Shown here in pieces: positions 37,332 through 48,376 of a DNA stretch of 64,000 bases; position 1 is the stretch's first letter; each line of letters begins with the position of its first letter. The DNA is from Strix aluco. Lineage: Eukaryota; Chordata; Aves; Strigiformes; Strigidae. The translations under genes and the position numbers were made by a program. The notes beneath the pieces were generated by a model that saw nothing but the letters and a program-made list of their open reading frames with translations, made no database searches and was not told where the DNA came from. Where the stretch lies: NCBI RefSeq assembly GCF_031877795.1, contig NW_027436632.1, forward strand, positions 248,001 to 312,000. The letters are read 5' to 3'.

Positions 37332-37514
37332 TTTTGTAAAACCCCTAACTGTGTTTGTTATCCTTTTGTGCGTTTTAAATGCACTACTTGTGAGGAAAGT
37401 TGGTGGGCGCACTGCGTCCACGGCTATTCCCCAAAGGAATACTGTGACCAGTGCTATAAAAGAGAAAGAAAATTAACCAGTCATCAACAGGAAAAATTGT
37501 GTGCATACCAATGA
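37332..37514 (+). other. post-pol Cys-rich reading frame 1 (60 codons, no ATG)
   Basis: Directly after pol, an open frame between stops carries ten cysteines in paired spacing: NCVC, CTTC, then HC, YCDQC and a basic KRERKL tail. The CxxC pairs look like a zinc-binding fold. There is no ATG, so a splice would have to supply the start. It could be an env fragment or an accessory frame; I do not recognise it. Confidence 0.4.
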
Positions 37515-37701
37515 ACCTAAGCCCCATAACGTGAATATAGTACAAACTCTTTGCAAATTCCAAATACTCCAAGTGCCCTGTACGATCCCACAAGTGAAAG
37601 CCTGGAACTGGGAGGCGTTTAGGTGTCGACAACGAGACCCTAACCCCAAAGAATACGACTGCTGCCGAGAAGATGGAAAGCCCCGCTGCTCTAAGGAATG
37701 A
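37501..37701 (+). pseudogene. post-pol reading frame 2 (possible env remnant)
   Basis: 66 codons starting at GTG, overlapping frame 1 by 14 bases. Cys-rich C-terminal half (RCRQRDPNPKEYDCC...PRC). It may be a scrap of the surface part of env, or of the same small accessory product as frame 1. The family is not recognised. Confidence 0.35.
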
Positions 37702-37889
37702 ATGGAGTAGGCGGAGGAGGCAGAGACGTATGGAGAGGGGAAAATAAGAAAGGCCTTGAAGCAACCAGTTCAGGTGATTGTTGTGGCAAGGAGAACTGGA
37801 AAGTATGGGGAAGGAAAAGATCTGAGCATGCAAATCCTGTCGCAAGACAGAAAGGGGACACGTTTGTACAATGAGCTAGTAATTGGAAG

Positions 37890-38045
37890 ATGAACCCACC
37901 AACTCTCCTCACTATAGTAGTCATTTGGGCTATGGGAGGAATCGCAATTTTGATGTTAAACCTCCATTTTATGAAACCCCTAGTGTTATTATTAATTGGG
38001 TTAACTTTCGGACCATGTATATTTAACAAGTCTGTGATGTGTTAA
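37890..38045 (+). pseudogene. env: ERV env transmembrane-anchor remnant (51 codons)
   Basis: ATG at 37890, stop at 38043-38045. It has two hydrophobic segments; the second, LVLLLIGLTFGPCIFNK, has the shape of a class I retroviral transmembrane anchor and its cytoplasmic start. The surface subunit, fusion peptide and heptad regions are absent, so env is essentially deleted. Confidence 0.6.
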
Positions 38046-38070
38046 GGAGATTTGAAAAACAAAATTAGTT

Positions 38071-38088
38071 AAAAGAAAAGGGGGGAAT
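38071..38088 (+). other. polypurine tract
   Basis: AAAAGAAAAGGGGGGAAT directly before LTR 2, the plus-strand primer site in reverse transcription. It fixes the left end of LTR 2. Confidence 0.85.
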
Positions 38089-38615
38089 TGTAATAAAACA
38101 TATATGGTATTTGTTATTCAAATCTCAAGGGGAAAAAGAAGTTGTAGTCAGGATGTTGTGGCCGAACAGTTTTGTAATTCTCTTACGTAAATAAGAAATA
38201 AGATACGTGTATATAGTTTCTATTGTTAAAATCAGTTGTTAGAAGGGAGCTAAAATGGCCCCCATCTCCAAGCCACTACAAAAACACTTGTGCTGAGTCA
38301 TCCCCCCCTTCTGTGACAGAAACCTGAGACAAGCCCGCCGAAACCTGAGAAAAGCCCGCGAAAACCTGAGAAAAGCCCGGGAAAACTTGTTTACACCTTT
38401 GCAGACCCCTCAGGGTACGCCCATCATGAATATGGATGAAGCCTACACTATAAAGGGACTCGGTTCTGCCGGGTCAGGTGTGTGTCCTGGTAGAGCAGAG
38501 ACTCCCGGCACACCCAGCGCTGTTTTGCTCACTCGCCGCTTGCTAATAAAATTTTATTGATCACTAAAAATTGAGAAGTGGTTATTTCCCACTAAATTAC
38601 AATTAATCAATAACA
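38089..38615 (+). repeat. LTR 2 (right LTR of the provirus, 527 bp)
   Basis: Starts TGTAATAAAACATATA and ends CAATAACA. TATAAAG at 38449-38455, AATAAA at 38545-38550. U3 has three CCTGAGA(A/C)AAGCCCG repeats against two in LTRs 1 and 3, plus many single-base differences from them around the TATA and R regions (for example GGTTCTGCCGGGTCAGG). It is followed without a gap by copy A'. Confidence 0.95.
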
Positions 38616-40478
38616 AAAACTGGCAATAATAAGGTCATAAATCAGGCAGCTTTTCTTGGTTTAGGATTTTAGGTCAGGCGTATCAATTCCAGCTTATGCT
38701 AGATTGCAGCTGTGCTTGTGAATGGAGACTAGATCATGTCATGTAATTTGTGGGGATTTTCTCACTTGCAATCCATGACCACTGATGCCTCATAACCACT
38801 GCAGCAGGGGTAGCTGTACCTTCCTGTCTGGTTTGTGTGCTTGTTCTCTTTCTTTTTTTTCTTTCTTTCTTTTTTTTTTTTTTTTTTTTTCCCTTCTAAG
38901 AGGAAATGAAATTAAGATAGATGTCTCCTTTGGTATTTTAAGTAAATTTTATAAAGGGAGGAAACGCAAATCAGTTGGTGCTTGCCACATATAGAGCAGT
39001 CAGACAAAAAGTATGAGGGGTTGATGTCTTAGCACTATCAGTTCTGTTTTCAGTGGATATACCGAGGTTTTGTAAACAAAAAAGGTATCTCTGTCTCCTG
39101 TTGTACAGGAGTTACACAATGCTTTTGTTTTCTTTTCCCGTGTGTGAAATGTCTGGCACCAAAGTAACTCCGAGGCTTCTTTATCTGACTTCTCTGTCAA
39201 AATTAAGGATAAATACAGCAAATTTGATTAGCAGTGTTCATGAGATCAAGGAGTCTGTTTTACCATTCTGGGTTAAAAAGAATGATAAATGTGTATAATT
39301 AGGACTTTATGTGTGTCAAAATAATGCTTTGGTCCCAAGGTGTTCAGTCATACGTTGTGAGATAATAGAACATCATCTATGCTCTGTGGTACTTGGCATA
39401 TATGTTTCTTAGACCCTTTCAGGTTAATCATTGATTCAAAGAACTTGTTTCAATGACCCAGATGGTCTCTTTGAGTCTTAAATTCCCATTAGACCAAGTG
39501 TGTGTATTAGTTATGTTTTATTGCAAGAAAACAAAGATTTTGGTGACACTAAAGTTCCTGCAGTGAAATGCAAGTTGCCTTCTGTGTGGGAGAGATCCTG
39601 GAAGTTCCTTTCTATTGTTTTGGGTTTTTTTCACAGTGTATCTAATGAAAAGAAAGAAGTCTGTGTAGTTCTGTTTTTCTTTTTTTGTGTGTACATAGAT
39701 TGTATTGACCTTGTGAAAACCTGAAAGCACTAAATTGGCCTCTTGAACAAAATGAAATGCATTTCACAGAACAGACTATTCCCTGTAGTATTTATTCTGA
39801 AAGGTCACCAGTCACAGAAACATCAGAGGATGTAACTATGGCAAACCAACCCAATGTTAGCATAATGTTTGGTTATTTCCCTTCTTTGTTACTAGGTAAT
39901 TGGAGCCTTTAGGAACACATTTGTCATTTATAGCACAGCCCCTTCCTACACAAGACTCTGATTCTTTGCAAACATGGATAAAAAAGGTATTTTTAAAAAG
40001 ATTAGCATTTGAGTTTTATTGTCTGTGGTTTCAGCTTAATTTCACAAGGACATATTAAATGTTGTTCAGCATCAAAAACCTAAGCAAATGTTTGTTTTAT
40101 CTATCAGAAAGCAAAGTCATGTTGTTCAAGTACTAAAGTCTTAACTCTAGATTAGTTGTGGTGTTTGGACTTAACTCTGTGCTTAAATGCTCTTTCAGAC
40201 ATACACTTCCCTGCTACTGAAGGTGATTGAGGAGCAAAACCAAAGGTGTGGTGTGTTTCTGTTTTGCACCGATTCCCATCCGTGGACTAGTTTGGAAGAA
40301 GGAAAATAGAAGCTCTGTGACCTTTCTAGCCTCTGATGGACACTGTGTGTTCCCTCCTGGGTTAGAGGAGTAAGCCAGTTTTGTCTGGTTTGGAGGTATG
40401 TATGTCTAGCTAGAATAGTTCAGAGAGATGCTTTTTTTCCCTCTTCCACATACAGACATAGAAAGTCTGGTTCCCTGT
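38616..40478. repeat. duplicated host segment, copy A' (1863 bp)
   Basis: Second copy of 29702-31570, starting exactly at the base after LTR 2 (AAAACTGGCAATAATAAGG) and ending in CCTGT before LTR 3. Short reading frames are identical in both copies and are not genes. Confidence 0.95.
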
Positions 40479-40982
40479 TGTAATAAAACATATATGGTAT
40501 TTGTTATTCAAATCTCAAGGGGAAAAAGAAGTTGTAGTCAGGATGTTGTGGCCGAACAGTTTTGTAATTCTCTTATGTAAATAAGAAATAAGATATATGT
40601 ATATAGTTTCTATTGTTAAAATCAGTTGTTAGAAGGGAGCTAAAATGGCCCCCATCTCCAAGCCACTACAAAAACACTTGTGCTGAGTCATCCCCCCTTC
40701 TGTGACGGAAACCTGAGAAAAGCCCGCGAAAACAGGAGAAAAGCCCGGGAAACTTGTTTACACCTTTGCAGACCCCTCAGGGTACGCCCATCATGAATAT
40801 GGATGAAGCCTACACTATAAAGGGACTCAGTGCTGTCCTGTAAGGTGTGTGTCTTGGTAGAGCAGAGACTCCCAGCACACCCAGCGCTGTTTTGCTCACT
40901 CGCCGCTTGCTAATAAAATTTTATTCATCACTAAAAATTGAGAAGTGGTTATTTCCCACTAAATTACAATTAATCAATAACA
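40479..40982 (+). mobile_element. LTR 3 (solo LTR, 504 bp) with 5-bp target duplication
   Basis: Complete LTR from TGTAATAA to CAATAACA, flanked by CCTGT on both sides (40474-40478 and 40983-40987). TATAAAG at 40816-40822, AATAAA at 40912-40917. The only difference I noticed from LTR 1 is one base (CACCTTTGC versus CAACTTTGC). The target duplication marks this as the original insertion site between segments A and B. Confidence 0.93.
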
Positions 40983-40987
40983 CCTGT

Positions 40988-43900
40988 TCTTATCTGATTC
41001 ATAATCATTAATATCCATGGGAATTTCGTGTCAGCATTTAAACTCTGGGAATACAGACCAACGCAAGTGAAAAACCTCCATGCAGCTGAGTACTGATAGG
41101 AGAACCAGTTTCTCCTCCTCTTCAGATGTGGTAGTGCTGAATAAGGAAGAGAGAGTCTTTTGTAATTGTCAGCCATTCTGTTACTGTCTTTCAAAGTGCT
41201 TGTTTTGAAGCTGTTACTTCCCTCCTGATGGCATTATGAAGGTCCATATAAAAATGCTGAGTTGGAAAAAAAGTGAAGACATTCAGCCGAGCAAAACCAG
41301 TAGTTTACATACATGAGGGTAATTGTCTGTGGGGGAGCAGTCAGGAACAAAGGCTTTCCTCTACCAAGTTCTCTCTACCAAATGCTCTGTCACTTGTTAC
41401 AATCATTTTTATGATGATGAACAGTAATTCTCAATCTCTGGGTTGTTAACTTGCCTGTTTTTCAATTACATTTTGTATATTTAAGTTTGATAGTTAAAGA
41501 TAAGCAGCAGTACACTGAGCCAAATACTTAGGTACAAGGTAGAGTGGATGGGAGCAAAGGACAGTGTATTTGAAATGAGATTTTTAGCTTTTTTACATAC
41601 CTAATAGTTTGAATCAATTACCTGGCTTTTCCTTTTTTACAAACTCTCTGCAGAATAGAACTTATGGCATGGAAAAAAGATGATTCACCTCTTAACACCT
41701 ACTTTATCTTCACTGGCTTGTAATCCTAAGCAATAATCAAGGACTAGATTCTAAATGTTTACTAATTTGTGGAGTTTATTTGAAATGTCTGAACTAAGGC
41801 ACTGAAGGTTTTTGTTTCCTACCAAAGATGGGCAACCAACAGCTCTGCCAGGGATCAGTTAAAGTTGTGGAGAGTAAATGCACCTGCAAATTAAGTTGTG
41901 ATTGTCTAGTTGGACACAGAGAAACAGAGGTATCGGCAGGAAAAGCCTTAGAAGGAAAAGGTTCTTGCTGGTTTGTGACTGCTGCATGCTTTTTTTCAGT
42001 TGGGATGAAAGACGGCAACCACAATCTCTAACCACATCTCAGCACTGCCAGAGAATAACTGTAGAAACCACTTGGGCCACGACAAAGTCTGGCCGCAGGG
42101 ATGGGCAGGCTGGTAAGACCAGGATACACCTGTGTACTCTTCTGACTGTTATTCCCTAGTCTTGGCTATTGTTGTTATGTTCTAGTCCAGACAGCTTTTT
42201 CCAGGTAGCGTTCATACCGCCTTTCCTGGACATTCAGCATGGCACTTGGGCCAGGAGATCTATCTATGCCCTATTTGTCATCAGTGAAGTGAAAGAACAC
42301 GCCTCCTGAGGGCTGTTCAGACTGCCAAAGCTAAACTCCCGCTTAGACAGGAGTGCCTTTCTCCATCTTTCTCATCCTTGATGAAAGTGAAGGGGAGATG
42401 AGCTTCAACTCTGTGCAGGGGAACCGGGCTTTTTATTAAATCAACAGGTTTTGTTTAAGTGTCACAGAAGGCATAATTGAAAGGAGCCTGCACTGGGAGG
42501 TGGGTGGGGAGAAAAGGAAAGGAACTGATGGTCTCAATATAATCTTTCTTGGGCTCAATCTGGCAAAGATTTAGGCATATGACTAAATTTATGCCCTTCA
42601 CTTCCTCTATCATCTGCAATCAGTTTCCCCTCTCAGATGCGTTAGTGTTGGGGGAAAGCAGAATTCTCGTGCTAGCTAGCTGTTGTCATAGTAAGGCTTA
42701 GCTTTCCTGTGATGGCACTGATAATACTAGAGCACTTTGGGTCCCTTTCTAAGTACTTTGTCATTGCATTTTCCAGATAAGAATTCTACACAGTTTTAGA
42801 GCTGGTTTTGTCCCGTTTGATTTACACATTTATCATATGTCATTATATAGTTATGTTTGACTGTTAGTCTTCTAGTCCTGCAATTTAAAGGGAGAAAGAG
42901 CATTAAAACATATTTCAAACAGCTGTCTACCTAAGGCTAGTTGTTTTTAGTACGTTTTTTTCCCAGTTCTGAAAAGAAATTAGGAAGAAATACTGAACTC
43001 CTAGATGTGGTTCTTTCCTTTTGATACATGTGATATGTGAATATACCTAAGCCAACAGTATCTGATTTTTTGCAAGAAATGCTATTAATATTTTCATGTT
43101 ACTTTATTAAGCTGTACTGTATTTGCTTTATTTTCAAAGGGGAAAAAATGAATAAGAACTAGTATGACTTTCCTGTAATATAGAAACAGGGTAAACATAG
43201 AATAGAAATATAAACAGAAATGGCAGAGTGCCAGCAACCCCTTGAACATAAATCTGCCAGCAGCTGTGCCAGAAGTCTGTTTCATTACACTCTTGGCATT
43301 GGTTAATAGAGTTTGTGTAAATTGAGAAGATGTGTACATGCTCCTCATTGCTACTTCTCTCCAAAATACGACCAAAGCTTTGTATCTGCATGGCTTTGAA
43401 TTAGAATAACACCACTGGTGCTCTGTAAGATTTTTTTTTTGGTTCTTGGGTAATGGATTTACCTGTGGACTGCACCTGTTTGGTGCTTATTTTAGCTTAG
43501 TCTCAGACCAGGGACATAGGAGGTCCACAGAATGAGGGAGGACGAGCCTAAAAATTTCAGGCCAGGTTGCCTGTGATAACATGCCTGAAAGGGTGTTTTG
43601 GTTTGGTTTGGGTTTTGGGTTTTTTTTTTCAGTTCCATTGGTTTTGAAACTGTAAGGGCTGGAGCACAGCATATTTGATCCTGTGGCAGAGTATCTTAAC
43701 CCCAGGGTAGTCATTAGTTTGCTGAAGCTGACTTGTAGAGTTAGAGAATTGCAGCCTGGCTCTCTGTGTTTATAAACAAATAAATAGAGGTGACAAAAAG
43801 CTGGGAGTCTGAAGTGCAGGCGGGGATGGAATAATCCAGGAAGTGTTTGCTGTGCAAATGTGTAATATGCAGTGAGTCAGTGTAGCAGACTTGTTCACTG

Positions 43901-45490
43901 TTCTGAGTCCATTTGTGTCCTGGATTTCTTCAGCGTACTACGTGTTTGTAGTCCTCTTCCCACCAGATTGCTAGTGAAATATATAGGAAAATATTTTAAA
44001 ATAAGCAAGTAGTTTCCACCTACTCCTGTTCAGAAAAGAAAACAGAAATCCTGAGTAAACGTTAATATTGAAAGAACTGTAAGCATCCTCAATTTTGTTT
44101 GCCAATATTGCATCTCTACCTGGATTGTTGTCTTGCAGGTTAGACTGAAAACTGAAGTGGCTCACAGGGTTTATTTATAAAGTTAGGATAAAAGGAAGAG
44201 GAAAACTTCACTTTGGTTGCACCAAAGGGTTAGAAATTCAACCTGTAATACATGCCATGACTTCATTGACGGGTGTTGTAGTTCTACCTAGTTCTTGATT
44301 TGCAACAACTTATATATATATAAAATATACAGAAATTAATATAAAGGGATGTAGAGTAGACATTAATATACTGAATGTGTATCTGTGGTATAAAGGCAAG
44401 AGAGTGCAGTACCTCTTAAAAACAATACCTGCTTTCAGCCAGTTGTGCTGTGATGCATCACCTCATAAATAGTATGGATAAAAAACCAGCAGACAGCAGG
44501 TCTGGAGCCAATGGCTCAACTGTGAGAGTAGCAGGATAGTTTATTTCTGCTTTTTGTCCTGTTTTGAAGAGGTGACATTATCACTTCCATCATATTTCTT
44601 CTGGATTGTGTTTTCTAAGACATTCCAGATTTTCAAACACTAAGTATAATGTGAGACCTTCACATCACCAATTTAGCTCCAGTGTAGAATATGAGAAGAG
44701 CACAGGCTGCCTGCATCAGGAGTGAGTTCATGATGTACTGTGGTTCTACCTGTGGCTCACAGTTGATGCAGAATAGGGTGAACAATTCATCTGCTCCCAG
44801 TTTCAACTTTATTAATGCAAAAGGCTCAGGTCTTTTTGCCCTGAATGCCAAATGGATTGCACTGTAGTTTGCTTGTGCCCAGAACAAGCAATGCTATATA
44901 CACCTGAGAACATGAGATTACTTCATTTTAAACCCTTACAGATGATCCCGTAATACATCAAACACTCTAGTTTTATTCCCGTTGTCTTAGTTTACATTGC
45001 AGAAGAGCTGAAGAATTCTGAAATCAGAACTGAAGAGGGTATGTAAAACCTTTCATTCCAAAATTCAACAAGTGTAAACAAAAATTATATGTAAAAGGTG
45101 ATACTTTGCAGTGCAGAAATCAGTTCATGTGATATTCACCAGTACAAGAGTCTGAAACTGTTTTGATAAAGCAGCACCTTGGTCTGAAACTTGATATTTC
45201 CACAACAATACAAAATGTTAGGAAAGTGTTTTCTTCCATTCGTGCTGGAGAGCTTACAAGATCAGGGAAACTTGCTCACTTAGAGGACTCACTCTCAAGG
45301 ACTCATCTGTCCTTGTACATAAAACCTGTCAACTGATTTGGACTGTCTTTAATGTTGCTCTGTTTCTTATTTTCTCCAGCATTATTTGATGTGACATTTG
45401 TTGTTGTTATGTGCCATTGGTCTACACTGCCCCTGAACTTTTCAGTGACCTGAGCATAATTGTGCAATATTTACAGCAAAATATTAGGGA
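40988..45490. other. intergenic, nothing recognised
   Basis: AT-rich DNA with short chance frames only. No splice-framed conserved exon or mobile-element end is visible. Confidence 0.45.
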
Positions 45491-45499
45491 AATATTTAA

Positions 45500-45970
45500 T
45501 TAGAAATAAAAGATTGGAAAGAACCTCAGTAAGGTGTCTAGGCCATGCCTTTTCCTTGCTTTAAGTCAGGATCAGCTCGACCTAGACTGTTCCTCACAGA
45601 TATTTAATTTTTCCTAAAAATTTGCGGCAATGGACAGTTGAGTCTTCCGGTGCAGTCTAATGCTTGTCTAACTTCATTCTAGGAAATGCCTGAAGTCTAA
45701 AGTGAATTTCCCTTACTGCAGTTACTGCTTAGGAATTCCTTCTAGTTTCTCAGCAACTGTGATATATCTCCTTTGCTGTTAGCTGTTCCAGATTTGAATA
45801 TCTCTTCAAATCTTTCATTTCCTAGACTAAAACTTGATGTTTTCATTTAATCCTTTGTTAGTTATTCCAGAAGTTTACTGCCTGAAATTGAGCACAGCAC
45901 TTGAAACAGGTACTGTATTCCATTGCAGAGCCAGTGGGCTGCTATCCTACCACGAGGGAATGTAAGCGTG
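45500..45970 (-). mobile_element. degenerate CR1-like LINE relic
   Basis: On the plus strand several pieces occur in the order expected for the reverse complement of a CR1 3' end: ATTGGAAAGAACCTCAGTAA, then CTGTTCC, TTTGAATATCTCTTCAAATC, CTAGACTAAAA and TGAGCACAGCACTTGAAAC. Each diverges from the family pattern, so the copy is old. Boundaries are approximate. Confidence 0.5.
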
Positions 45971-47200
45971 CAGTTAAAGGTGACTTCCTTTTGTTGCACT
46001 AAGGTAAAAAGTTGCCACCCTTCAGCTGAGATACAGTAACTGCCTATCTGTCTGCTCTGCAGTTGCAGAGAAAAACAGATTTGCAGGAATGATCCCCTGT
46101 TCTGCATCGGGTGGGTTGGTTGTGGAGTCAGTTTCTGTGTCAGACATAGAGAAAGGGGCAACCGTTACCAGCTGGGGACAGAGCAACAAGGATTCCTCAT
46201 GCCCTGAGAGGTCTGAATTAACAAGGAAAGTTGGCAAAGCGTAACCAGCCAGCTGCCTAGAACTGCTAACAAGTGGTATGAAGGTCCCTGCCAGTCAAGG
46301 CAGCGGCCGCCTTGTTTTTGGTTTAAACATAATTCAGTAAGTTAGGGAGTTCTCAAAGAATTTCACAGGTTTGGAAGCACTACAGCTCCTTCTAGCAGTA
46401 AACATACATAGCATGCTTGCCTTCCTGCCCTCTTCAGGGCAATCGCGTTTGGGCTAGCAATTACAACAGTTGCTTATGCATTAGGATATGAGGAAAAGGA
46501 AAATTTGGAGTGTTTTAATCATCAGAACACTAGTTACTGGTTTTTAGGGAGAAAATTCTACTTGTTCTTTGTTCTCAAACGTGCTTTCTTTGTTTCCCCA
46601 GCTTCATGCGCCTGTTTTTCTGTGGCTTGCTCCCAGTTACCTAAATATAATGTTGTGTCCCTAGCCCAGAAGGGGAGAGAATGTCACATTACCTCTTAGG
46701 AAGCAGTTGCTTAATACAATGTCCCTTTCTGGAGGCAATTAGAATAGCTCTTCATTCTTCGTAGGTGTTTTTCAGGGGAGGGCCTGTGTCCTGTACTAAT
46801 TTTAGGTGTAAGGAGGAGAGACAATGTGACCTGGTTTTAGTTTAAGAACAATCATCCATGTAGGGACTGGCAGTTTGTGTGAAGAAATGACCTTCATGTG
46901 CAGGGCCAGAATTCAATTACCGCTTCTTTTCAAGTACACGCATGGCACCGCAGCACAGCTCACCCGGTTTTATGTCCACTTGATATTTAATATATTTCAT
47001 TCAGAAAATGGTGTTTTTACACTTGGCTGTCTCAAGGGTCAGAGAGTAAATCAGTGTCACAGGATTACCAGTGCTGCACAGGGAAAGCCAAGATACTAAA
47101 AAAGCACGAGGTCAGACGCATTCAAGGTCACACTAGCCCCACTAAGCTGTTGAGGAAACAACGTGACTACGCAGACAAAAACTTGAATGTTGATGCTGAT
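45971..47200. other. intergenic upstream of PANK1
   Basis: No exon or repeat recognised; it leads into the PANK1 CpG island. Confidence 0.45.
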
Positions 47201-47650
47201 GCCCAAGTAACTTTTTGTGCGGGGTACAAGGCACACCTCGAGTCACAGGAGCGTGCGGGTGGGTGCCCTGAAGCGAAAATGACCCCGCAGCCGGTTACTG
47301 GGGCCAGGGGTGCCGGCTGCCGGGGGGACCGTGCGAGTGGGGGCCGCCCCAGCGCCCCCCGCCCCGGCGCGCTCCCGGAGCCCCGCAGGTGCCGGCGGCG
47401 GCCGGGAACGCGCATGTTAGCCGGGCGTTGGGGAGGCGGGGGGTCGCCGCCGTGTCCCCGGCGGAGGACGGCGGCCGCCCCTCTGCAGCGCGCTGCGAGC
47501 AGGACGCCTGCGCCGTGCGCTGCCGGCGGCGGGGGGCGGGCGCCGCATCCCCAGCGCTCGGAGCTGCGGGCACGGGCGCCGGCATGAGCGGAGGCTCCAC
47601 CGCGCCCAGCCGGAGCTGAGCCGGGAGACAAAGGGGAGAGGTCTGCCGCC

Positions 47651-47903
47651 ATGGGGGAGCCGTTCCGTGCCCAGCCCGCCGCCCCGGCGGGGCCGCCATC
47701 GCCCGCCGCCTCCTGCTCGCTGCTCGGCGGGCTGCTGCAGAACGGCTTCCACCCCCCGAGCCAGCCGCTGAGCCACGGCGGCTGCGGGGAGGCGCCGCAC
47801 CCGCTGCTGCTCCGCCCGGAGCTGCCGCCGCTCAGCCACGGCTCCGCGGCCAAGAAATGCCGGCTGCGCCGGAGGGTGGACTCGGGCCGGCGGCACAGGC
47901 CAC
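47651..47903 (+). CDS. PANK1: PANK1 first exon, alpha-type isoform
   Basis: Pantothenate kinase 1 phosphorylates pantothenate with ATP, the first and rate-controlling step of coenzyme A synthesis, and is feedback-inhibited by acyl-CoA. The ATG lies in a perfect Kozak context (GCCGCCATGG), with an in-frame TGA at 47585-47587 and no ATG between, so the start is firm. The 84 codons end in phase 1 at a consensus donor (gtaagt, 47904). The peptide is low-complexity Ala/Pro-rich, then has LLQNGFHPP and KKCRLRRRVDSGRRHRP, both recognisable in the N-terminal extension of mammalian PANK1 alpha. The basic stretch may be a nuclear localisation signal. It is much shorter than the mammalian extension. The catalytic domain lies in later exons outside the window. 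Confidence 0.92.
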
Positions 47904-48348
47904 GTAAGTGACGAGCGCGGCGGGCTCAGCGTGGCAGCACTGCGGGGCGGCCCCCTCCGTGCGGCGCTGCCGCGGCCCGGCCGGGCCGGCGTCGCCATCG
48001 GCCCCGCTGTCAGGCGGCCGCGGGTCCTGCCCTGCAGATCGCCGCCCGGCCGGGGCTGGCGGCCACCCGGCTCCCGCGCCGCGGGCGTTCCCCCCCGCCG
48101 GTGGCGGCCCGGGCGGGCGGAGCGAGGGCCCCCGGTGCCGGCCAATGCGGCGGCGGCGCCCGGGCACAGCCCCGCTGCCGCGTGGGCCGGGCCCGCCCTG
48201 CGCCAATGGGGCGGCGGCGGGCGGGGAGCGGCGGCCCGGCACAAACGCGGGCGGGCGGCGGGCGGCATCTTCGTGCCGTGCTGTGCCGTGTCCCGCGTCG
48301 GGCGGCGCCCAGGGTCCTGCCGGCCTCCGCCGCCTCCTGGACGCGCCC

Positions 48349-48376
48349 ATGAAGCTCATAGAGCCCAAGCAGCGCT
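48349..48376 (+). CDS. PANK1: PANK1 alternative first exon, beta-type isoform
   Basis: An ATG at 48349 opens nine codons reading MKLIEPKQR plus one base before a consensus donor (gtgagt, 48377). This resembles the very short MKLI... N terminus of the mammalian beta isoform. It ends in phase 1, exactly as the alpha exon does, so both can splice to the same exon 2. It begins 445 bp downstream of the alpha exon's end, within the same CpG island. The beta form lacks the regulatory N-terminal extension. Confidence 0.75.

Larger units (their letters stand above)
31571..38615 (+). mobile_element. class I (gammaretrovirus-like) endogenous retrovirus, defective
   Basis: Two LTRs (TG...CA) enclose a primer-binding site, a long leader, gag fragments, protease, reverse transcriptase, broken RNase H and integrase, a near-deleted env region and a polypurine tract. 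Gag has the PLRE region of gammaretroviral MA/CA and a single CCHC zinc knuckle. Pol has the LVDSGAERS protease site and YVDD polymerase site. Several frames are broken: gag lies in two frames and is interrupted by about 1 kb of foreign-looking sequence, RNase H/integrase carry internal deletions, and env is reduced to short reading frames. The element cannot be replication-competent. The 5' LTR does not pair with the 3' LTR by sequence (see findings). Confidence 0.93.

Noticed and set aside
38785..39730. Repeated small frames shared by 29874-30822 and 38785-39730
   Set aside because: Identical only because the DNA is duplicated; they include a poly(T)-coded Phe run and show no coding signature.
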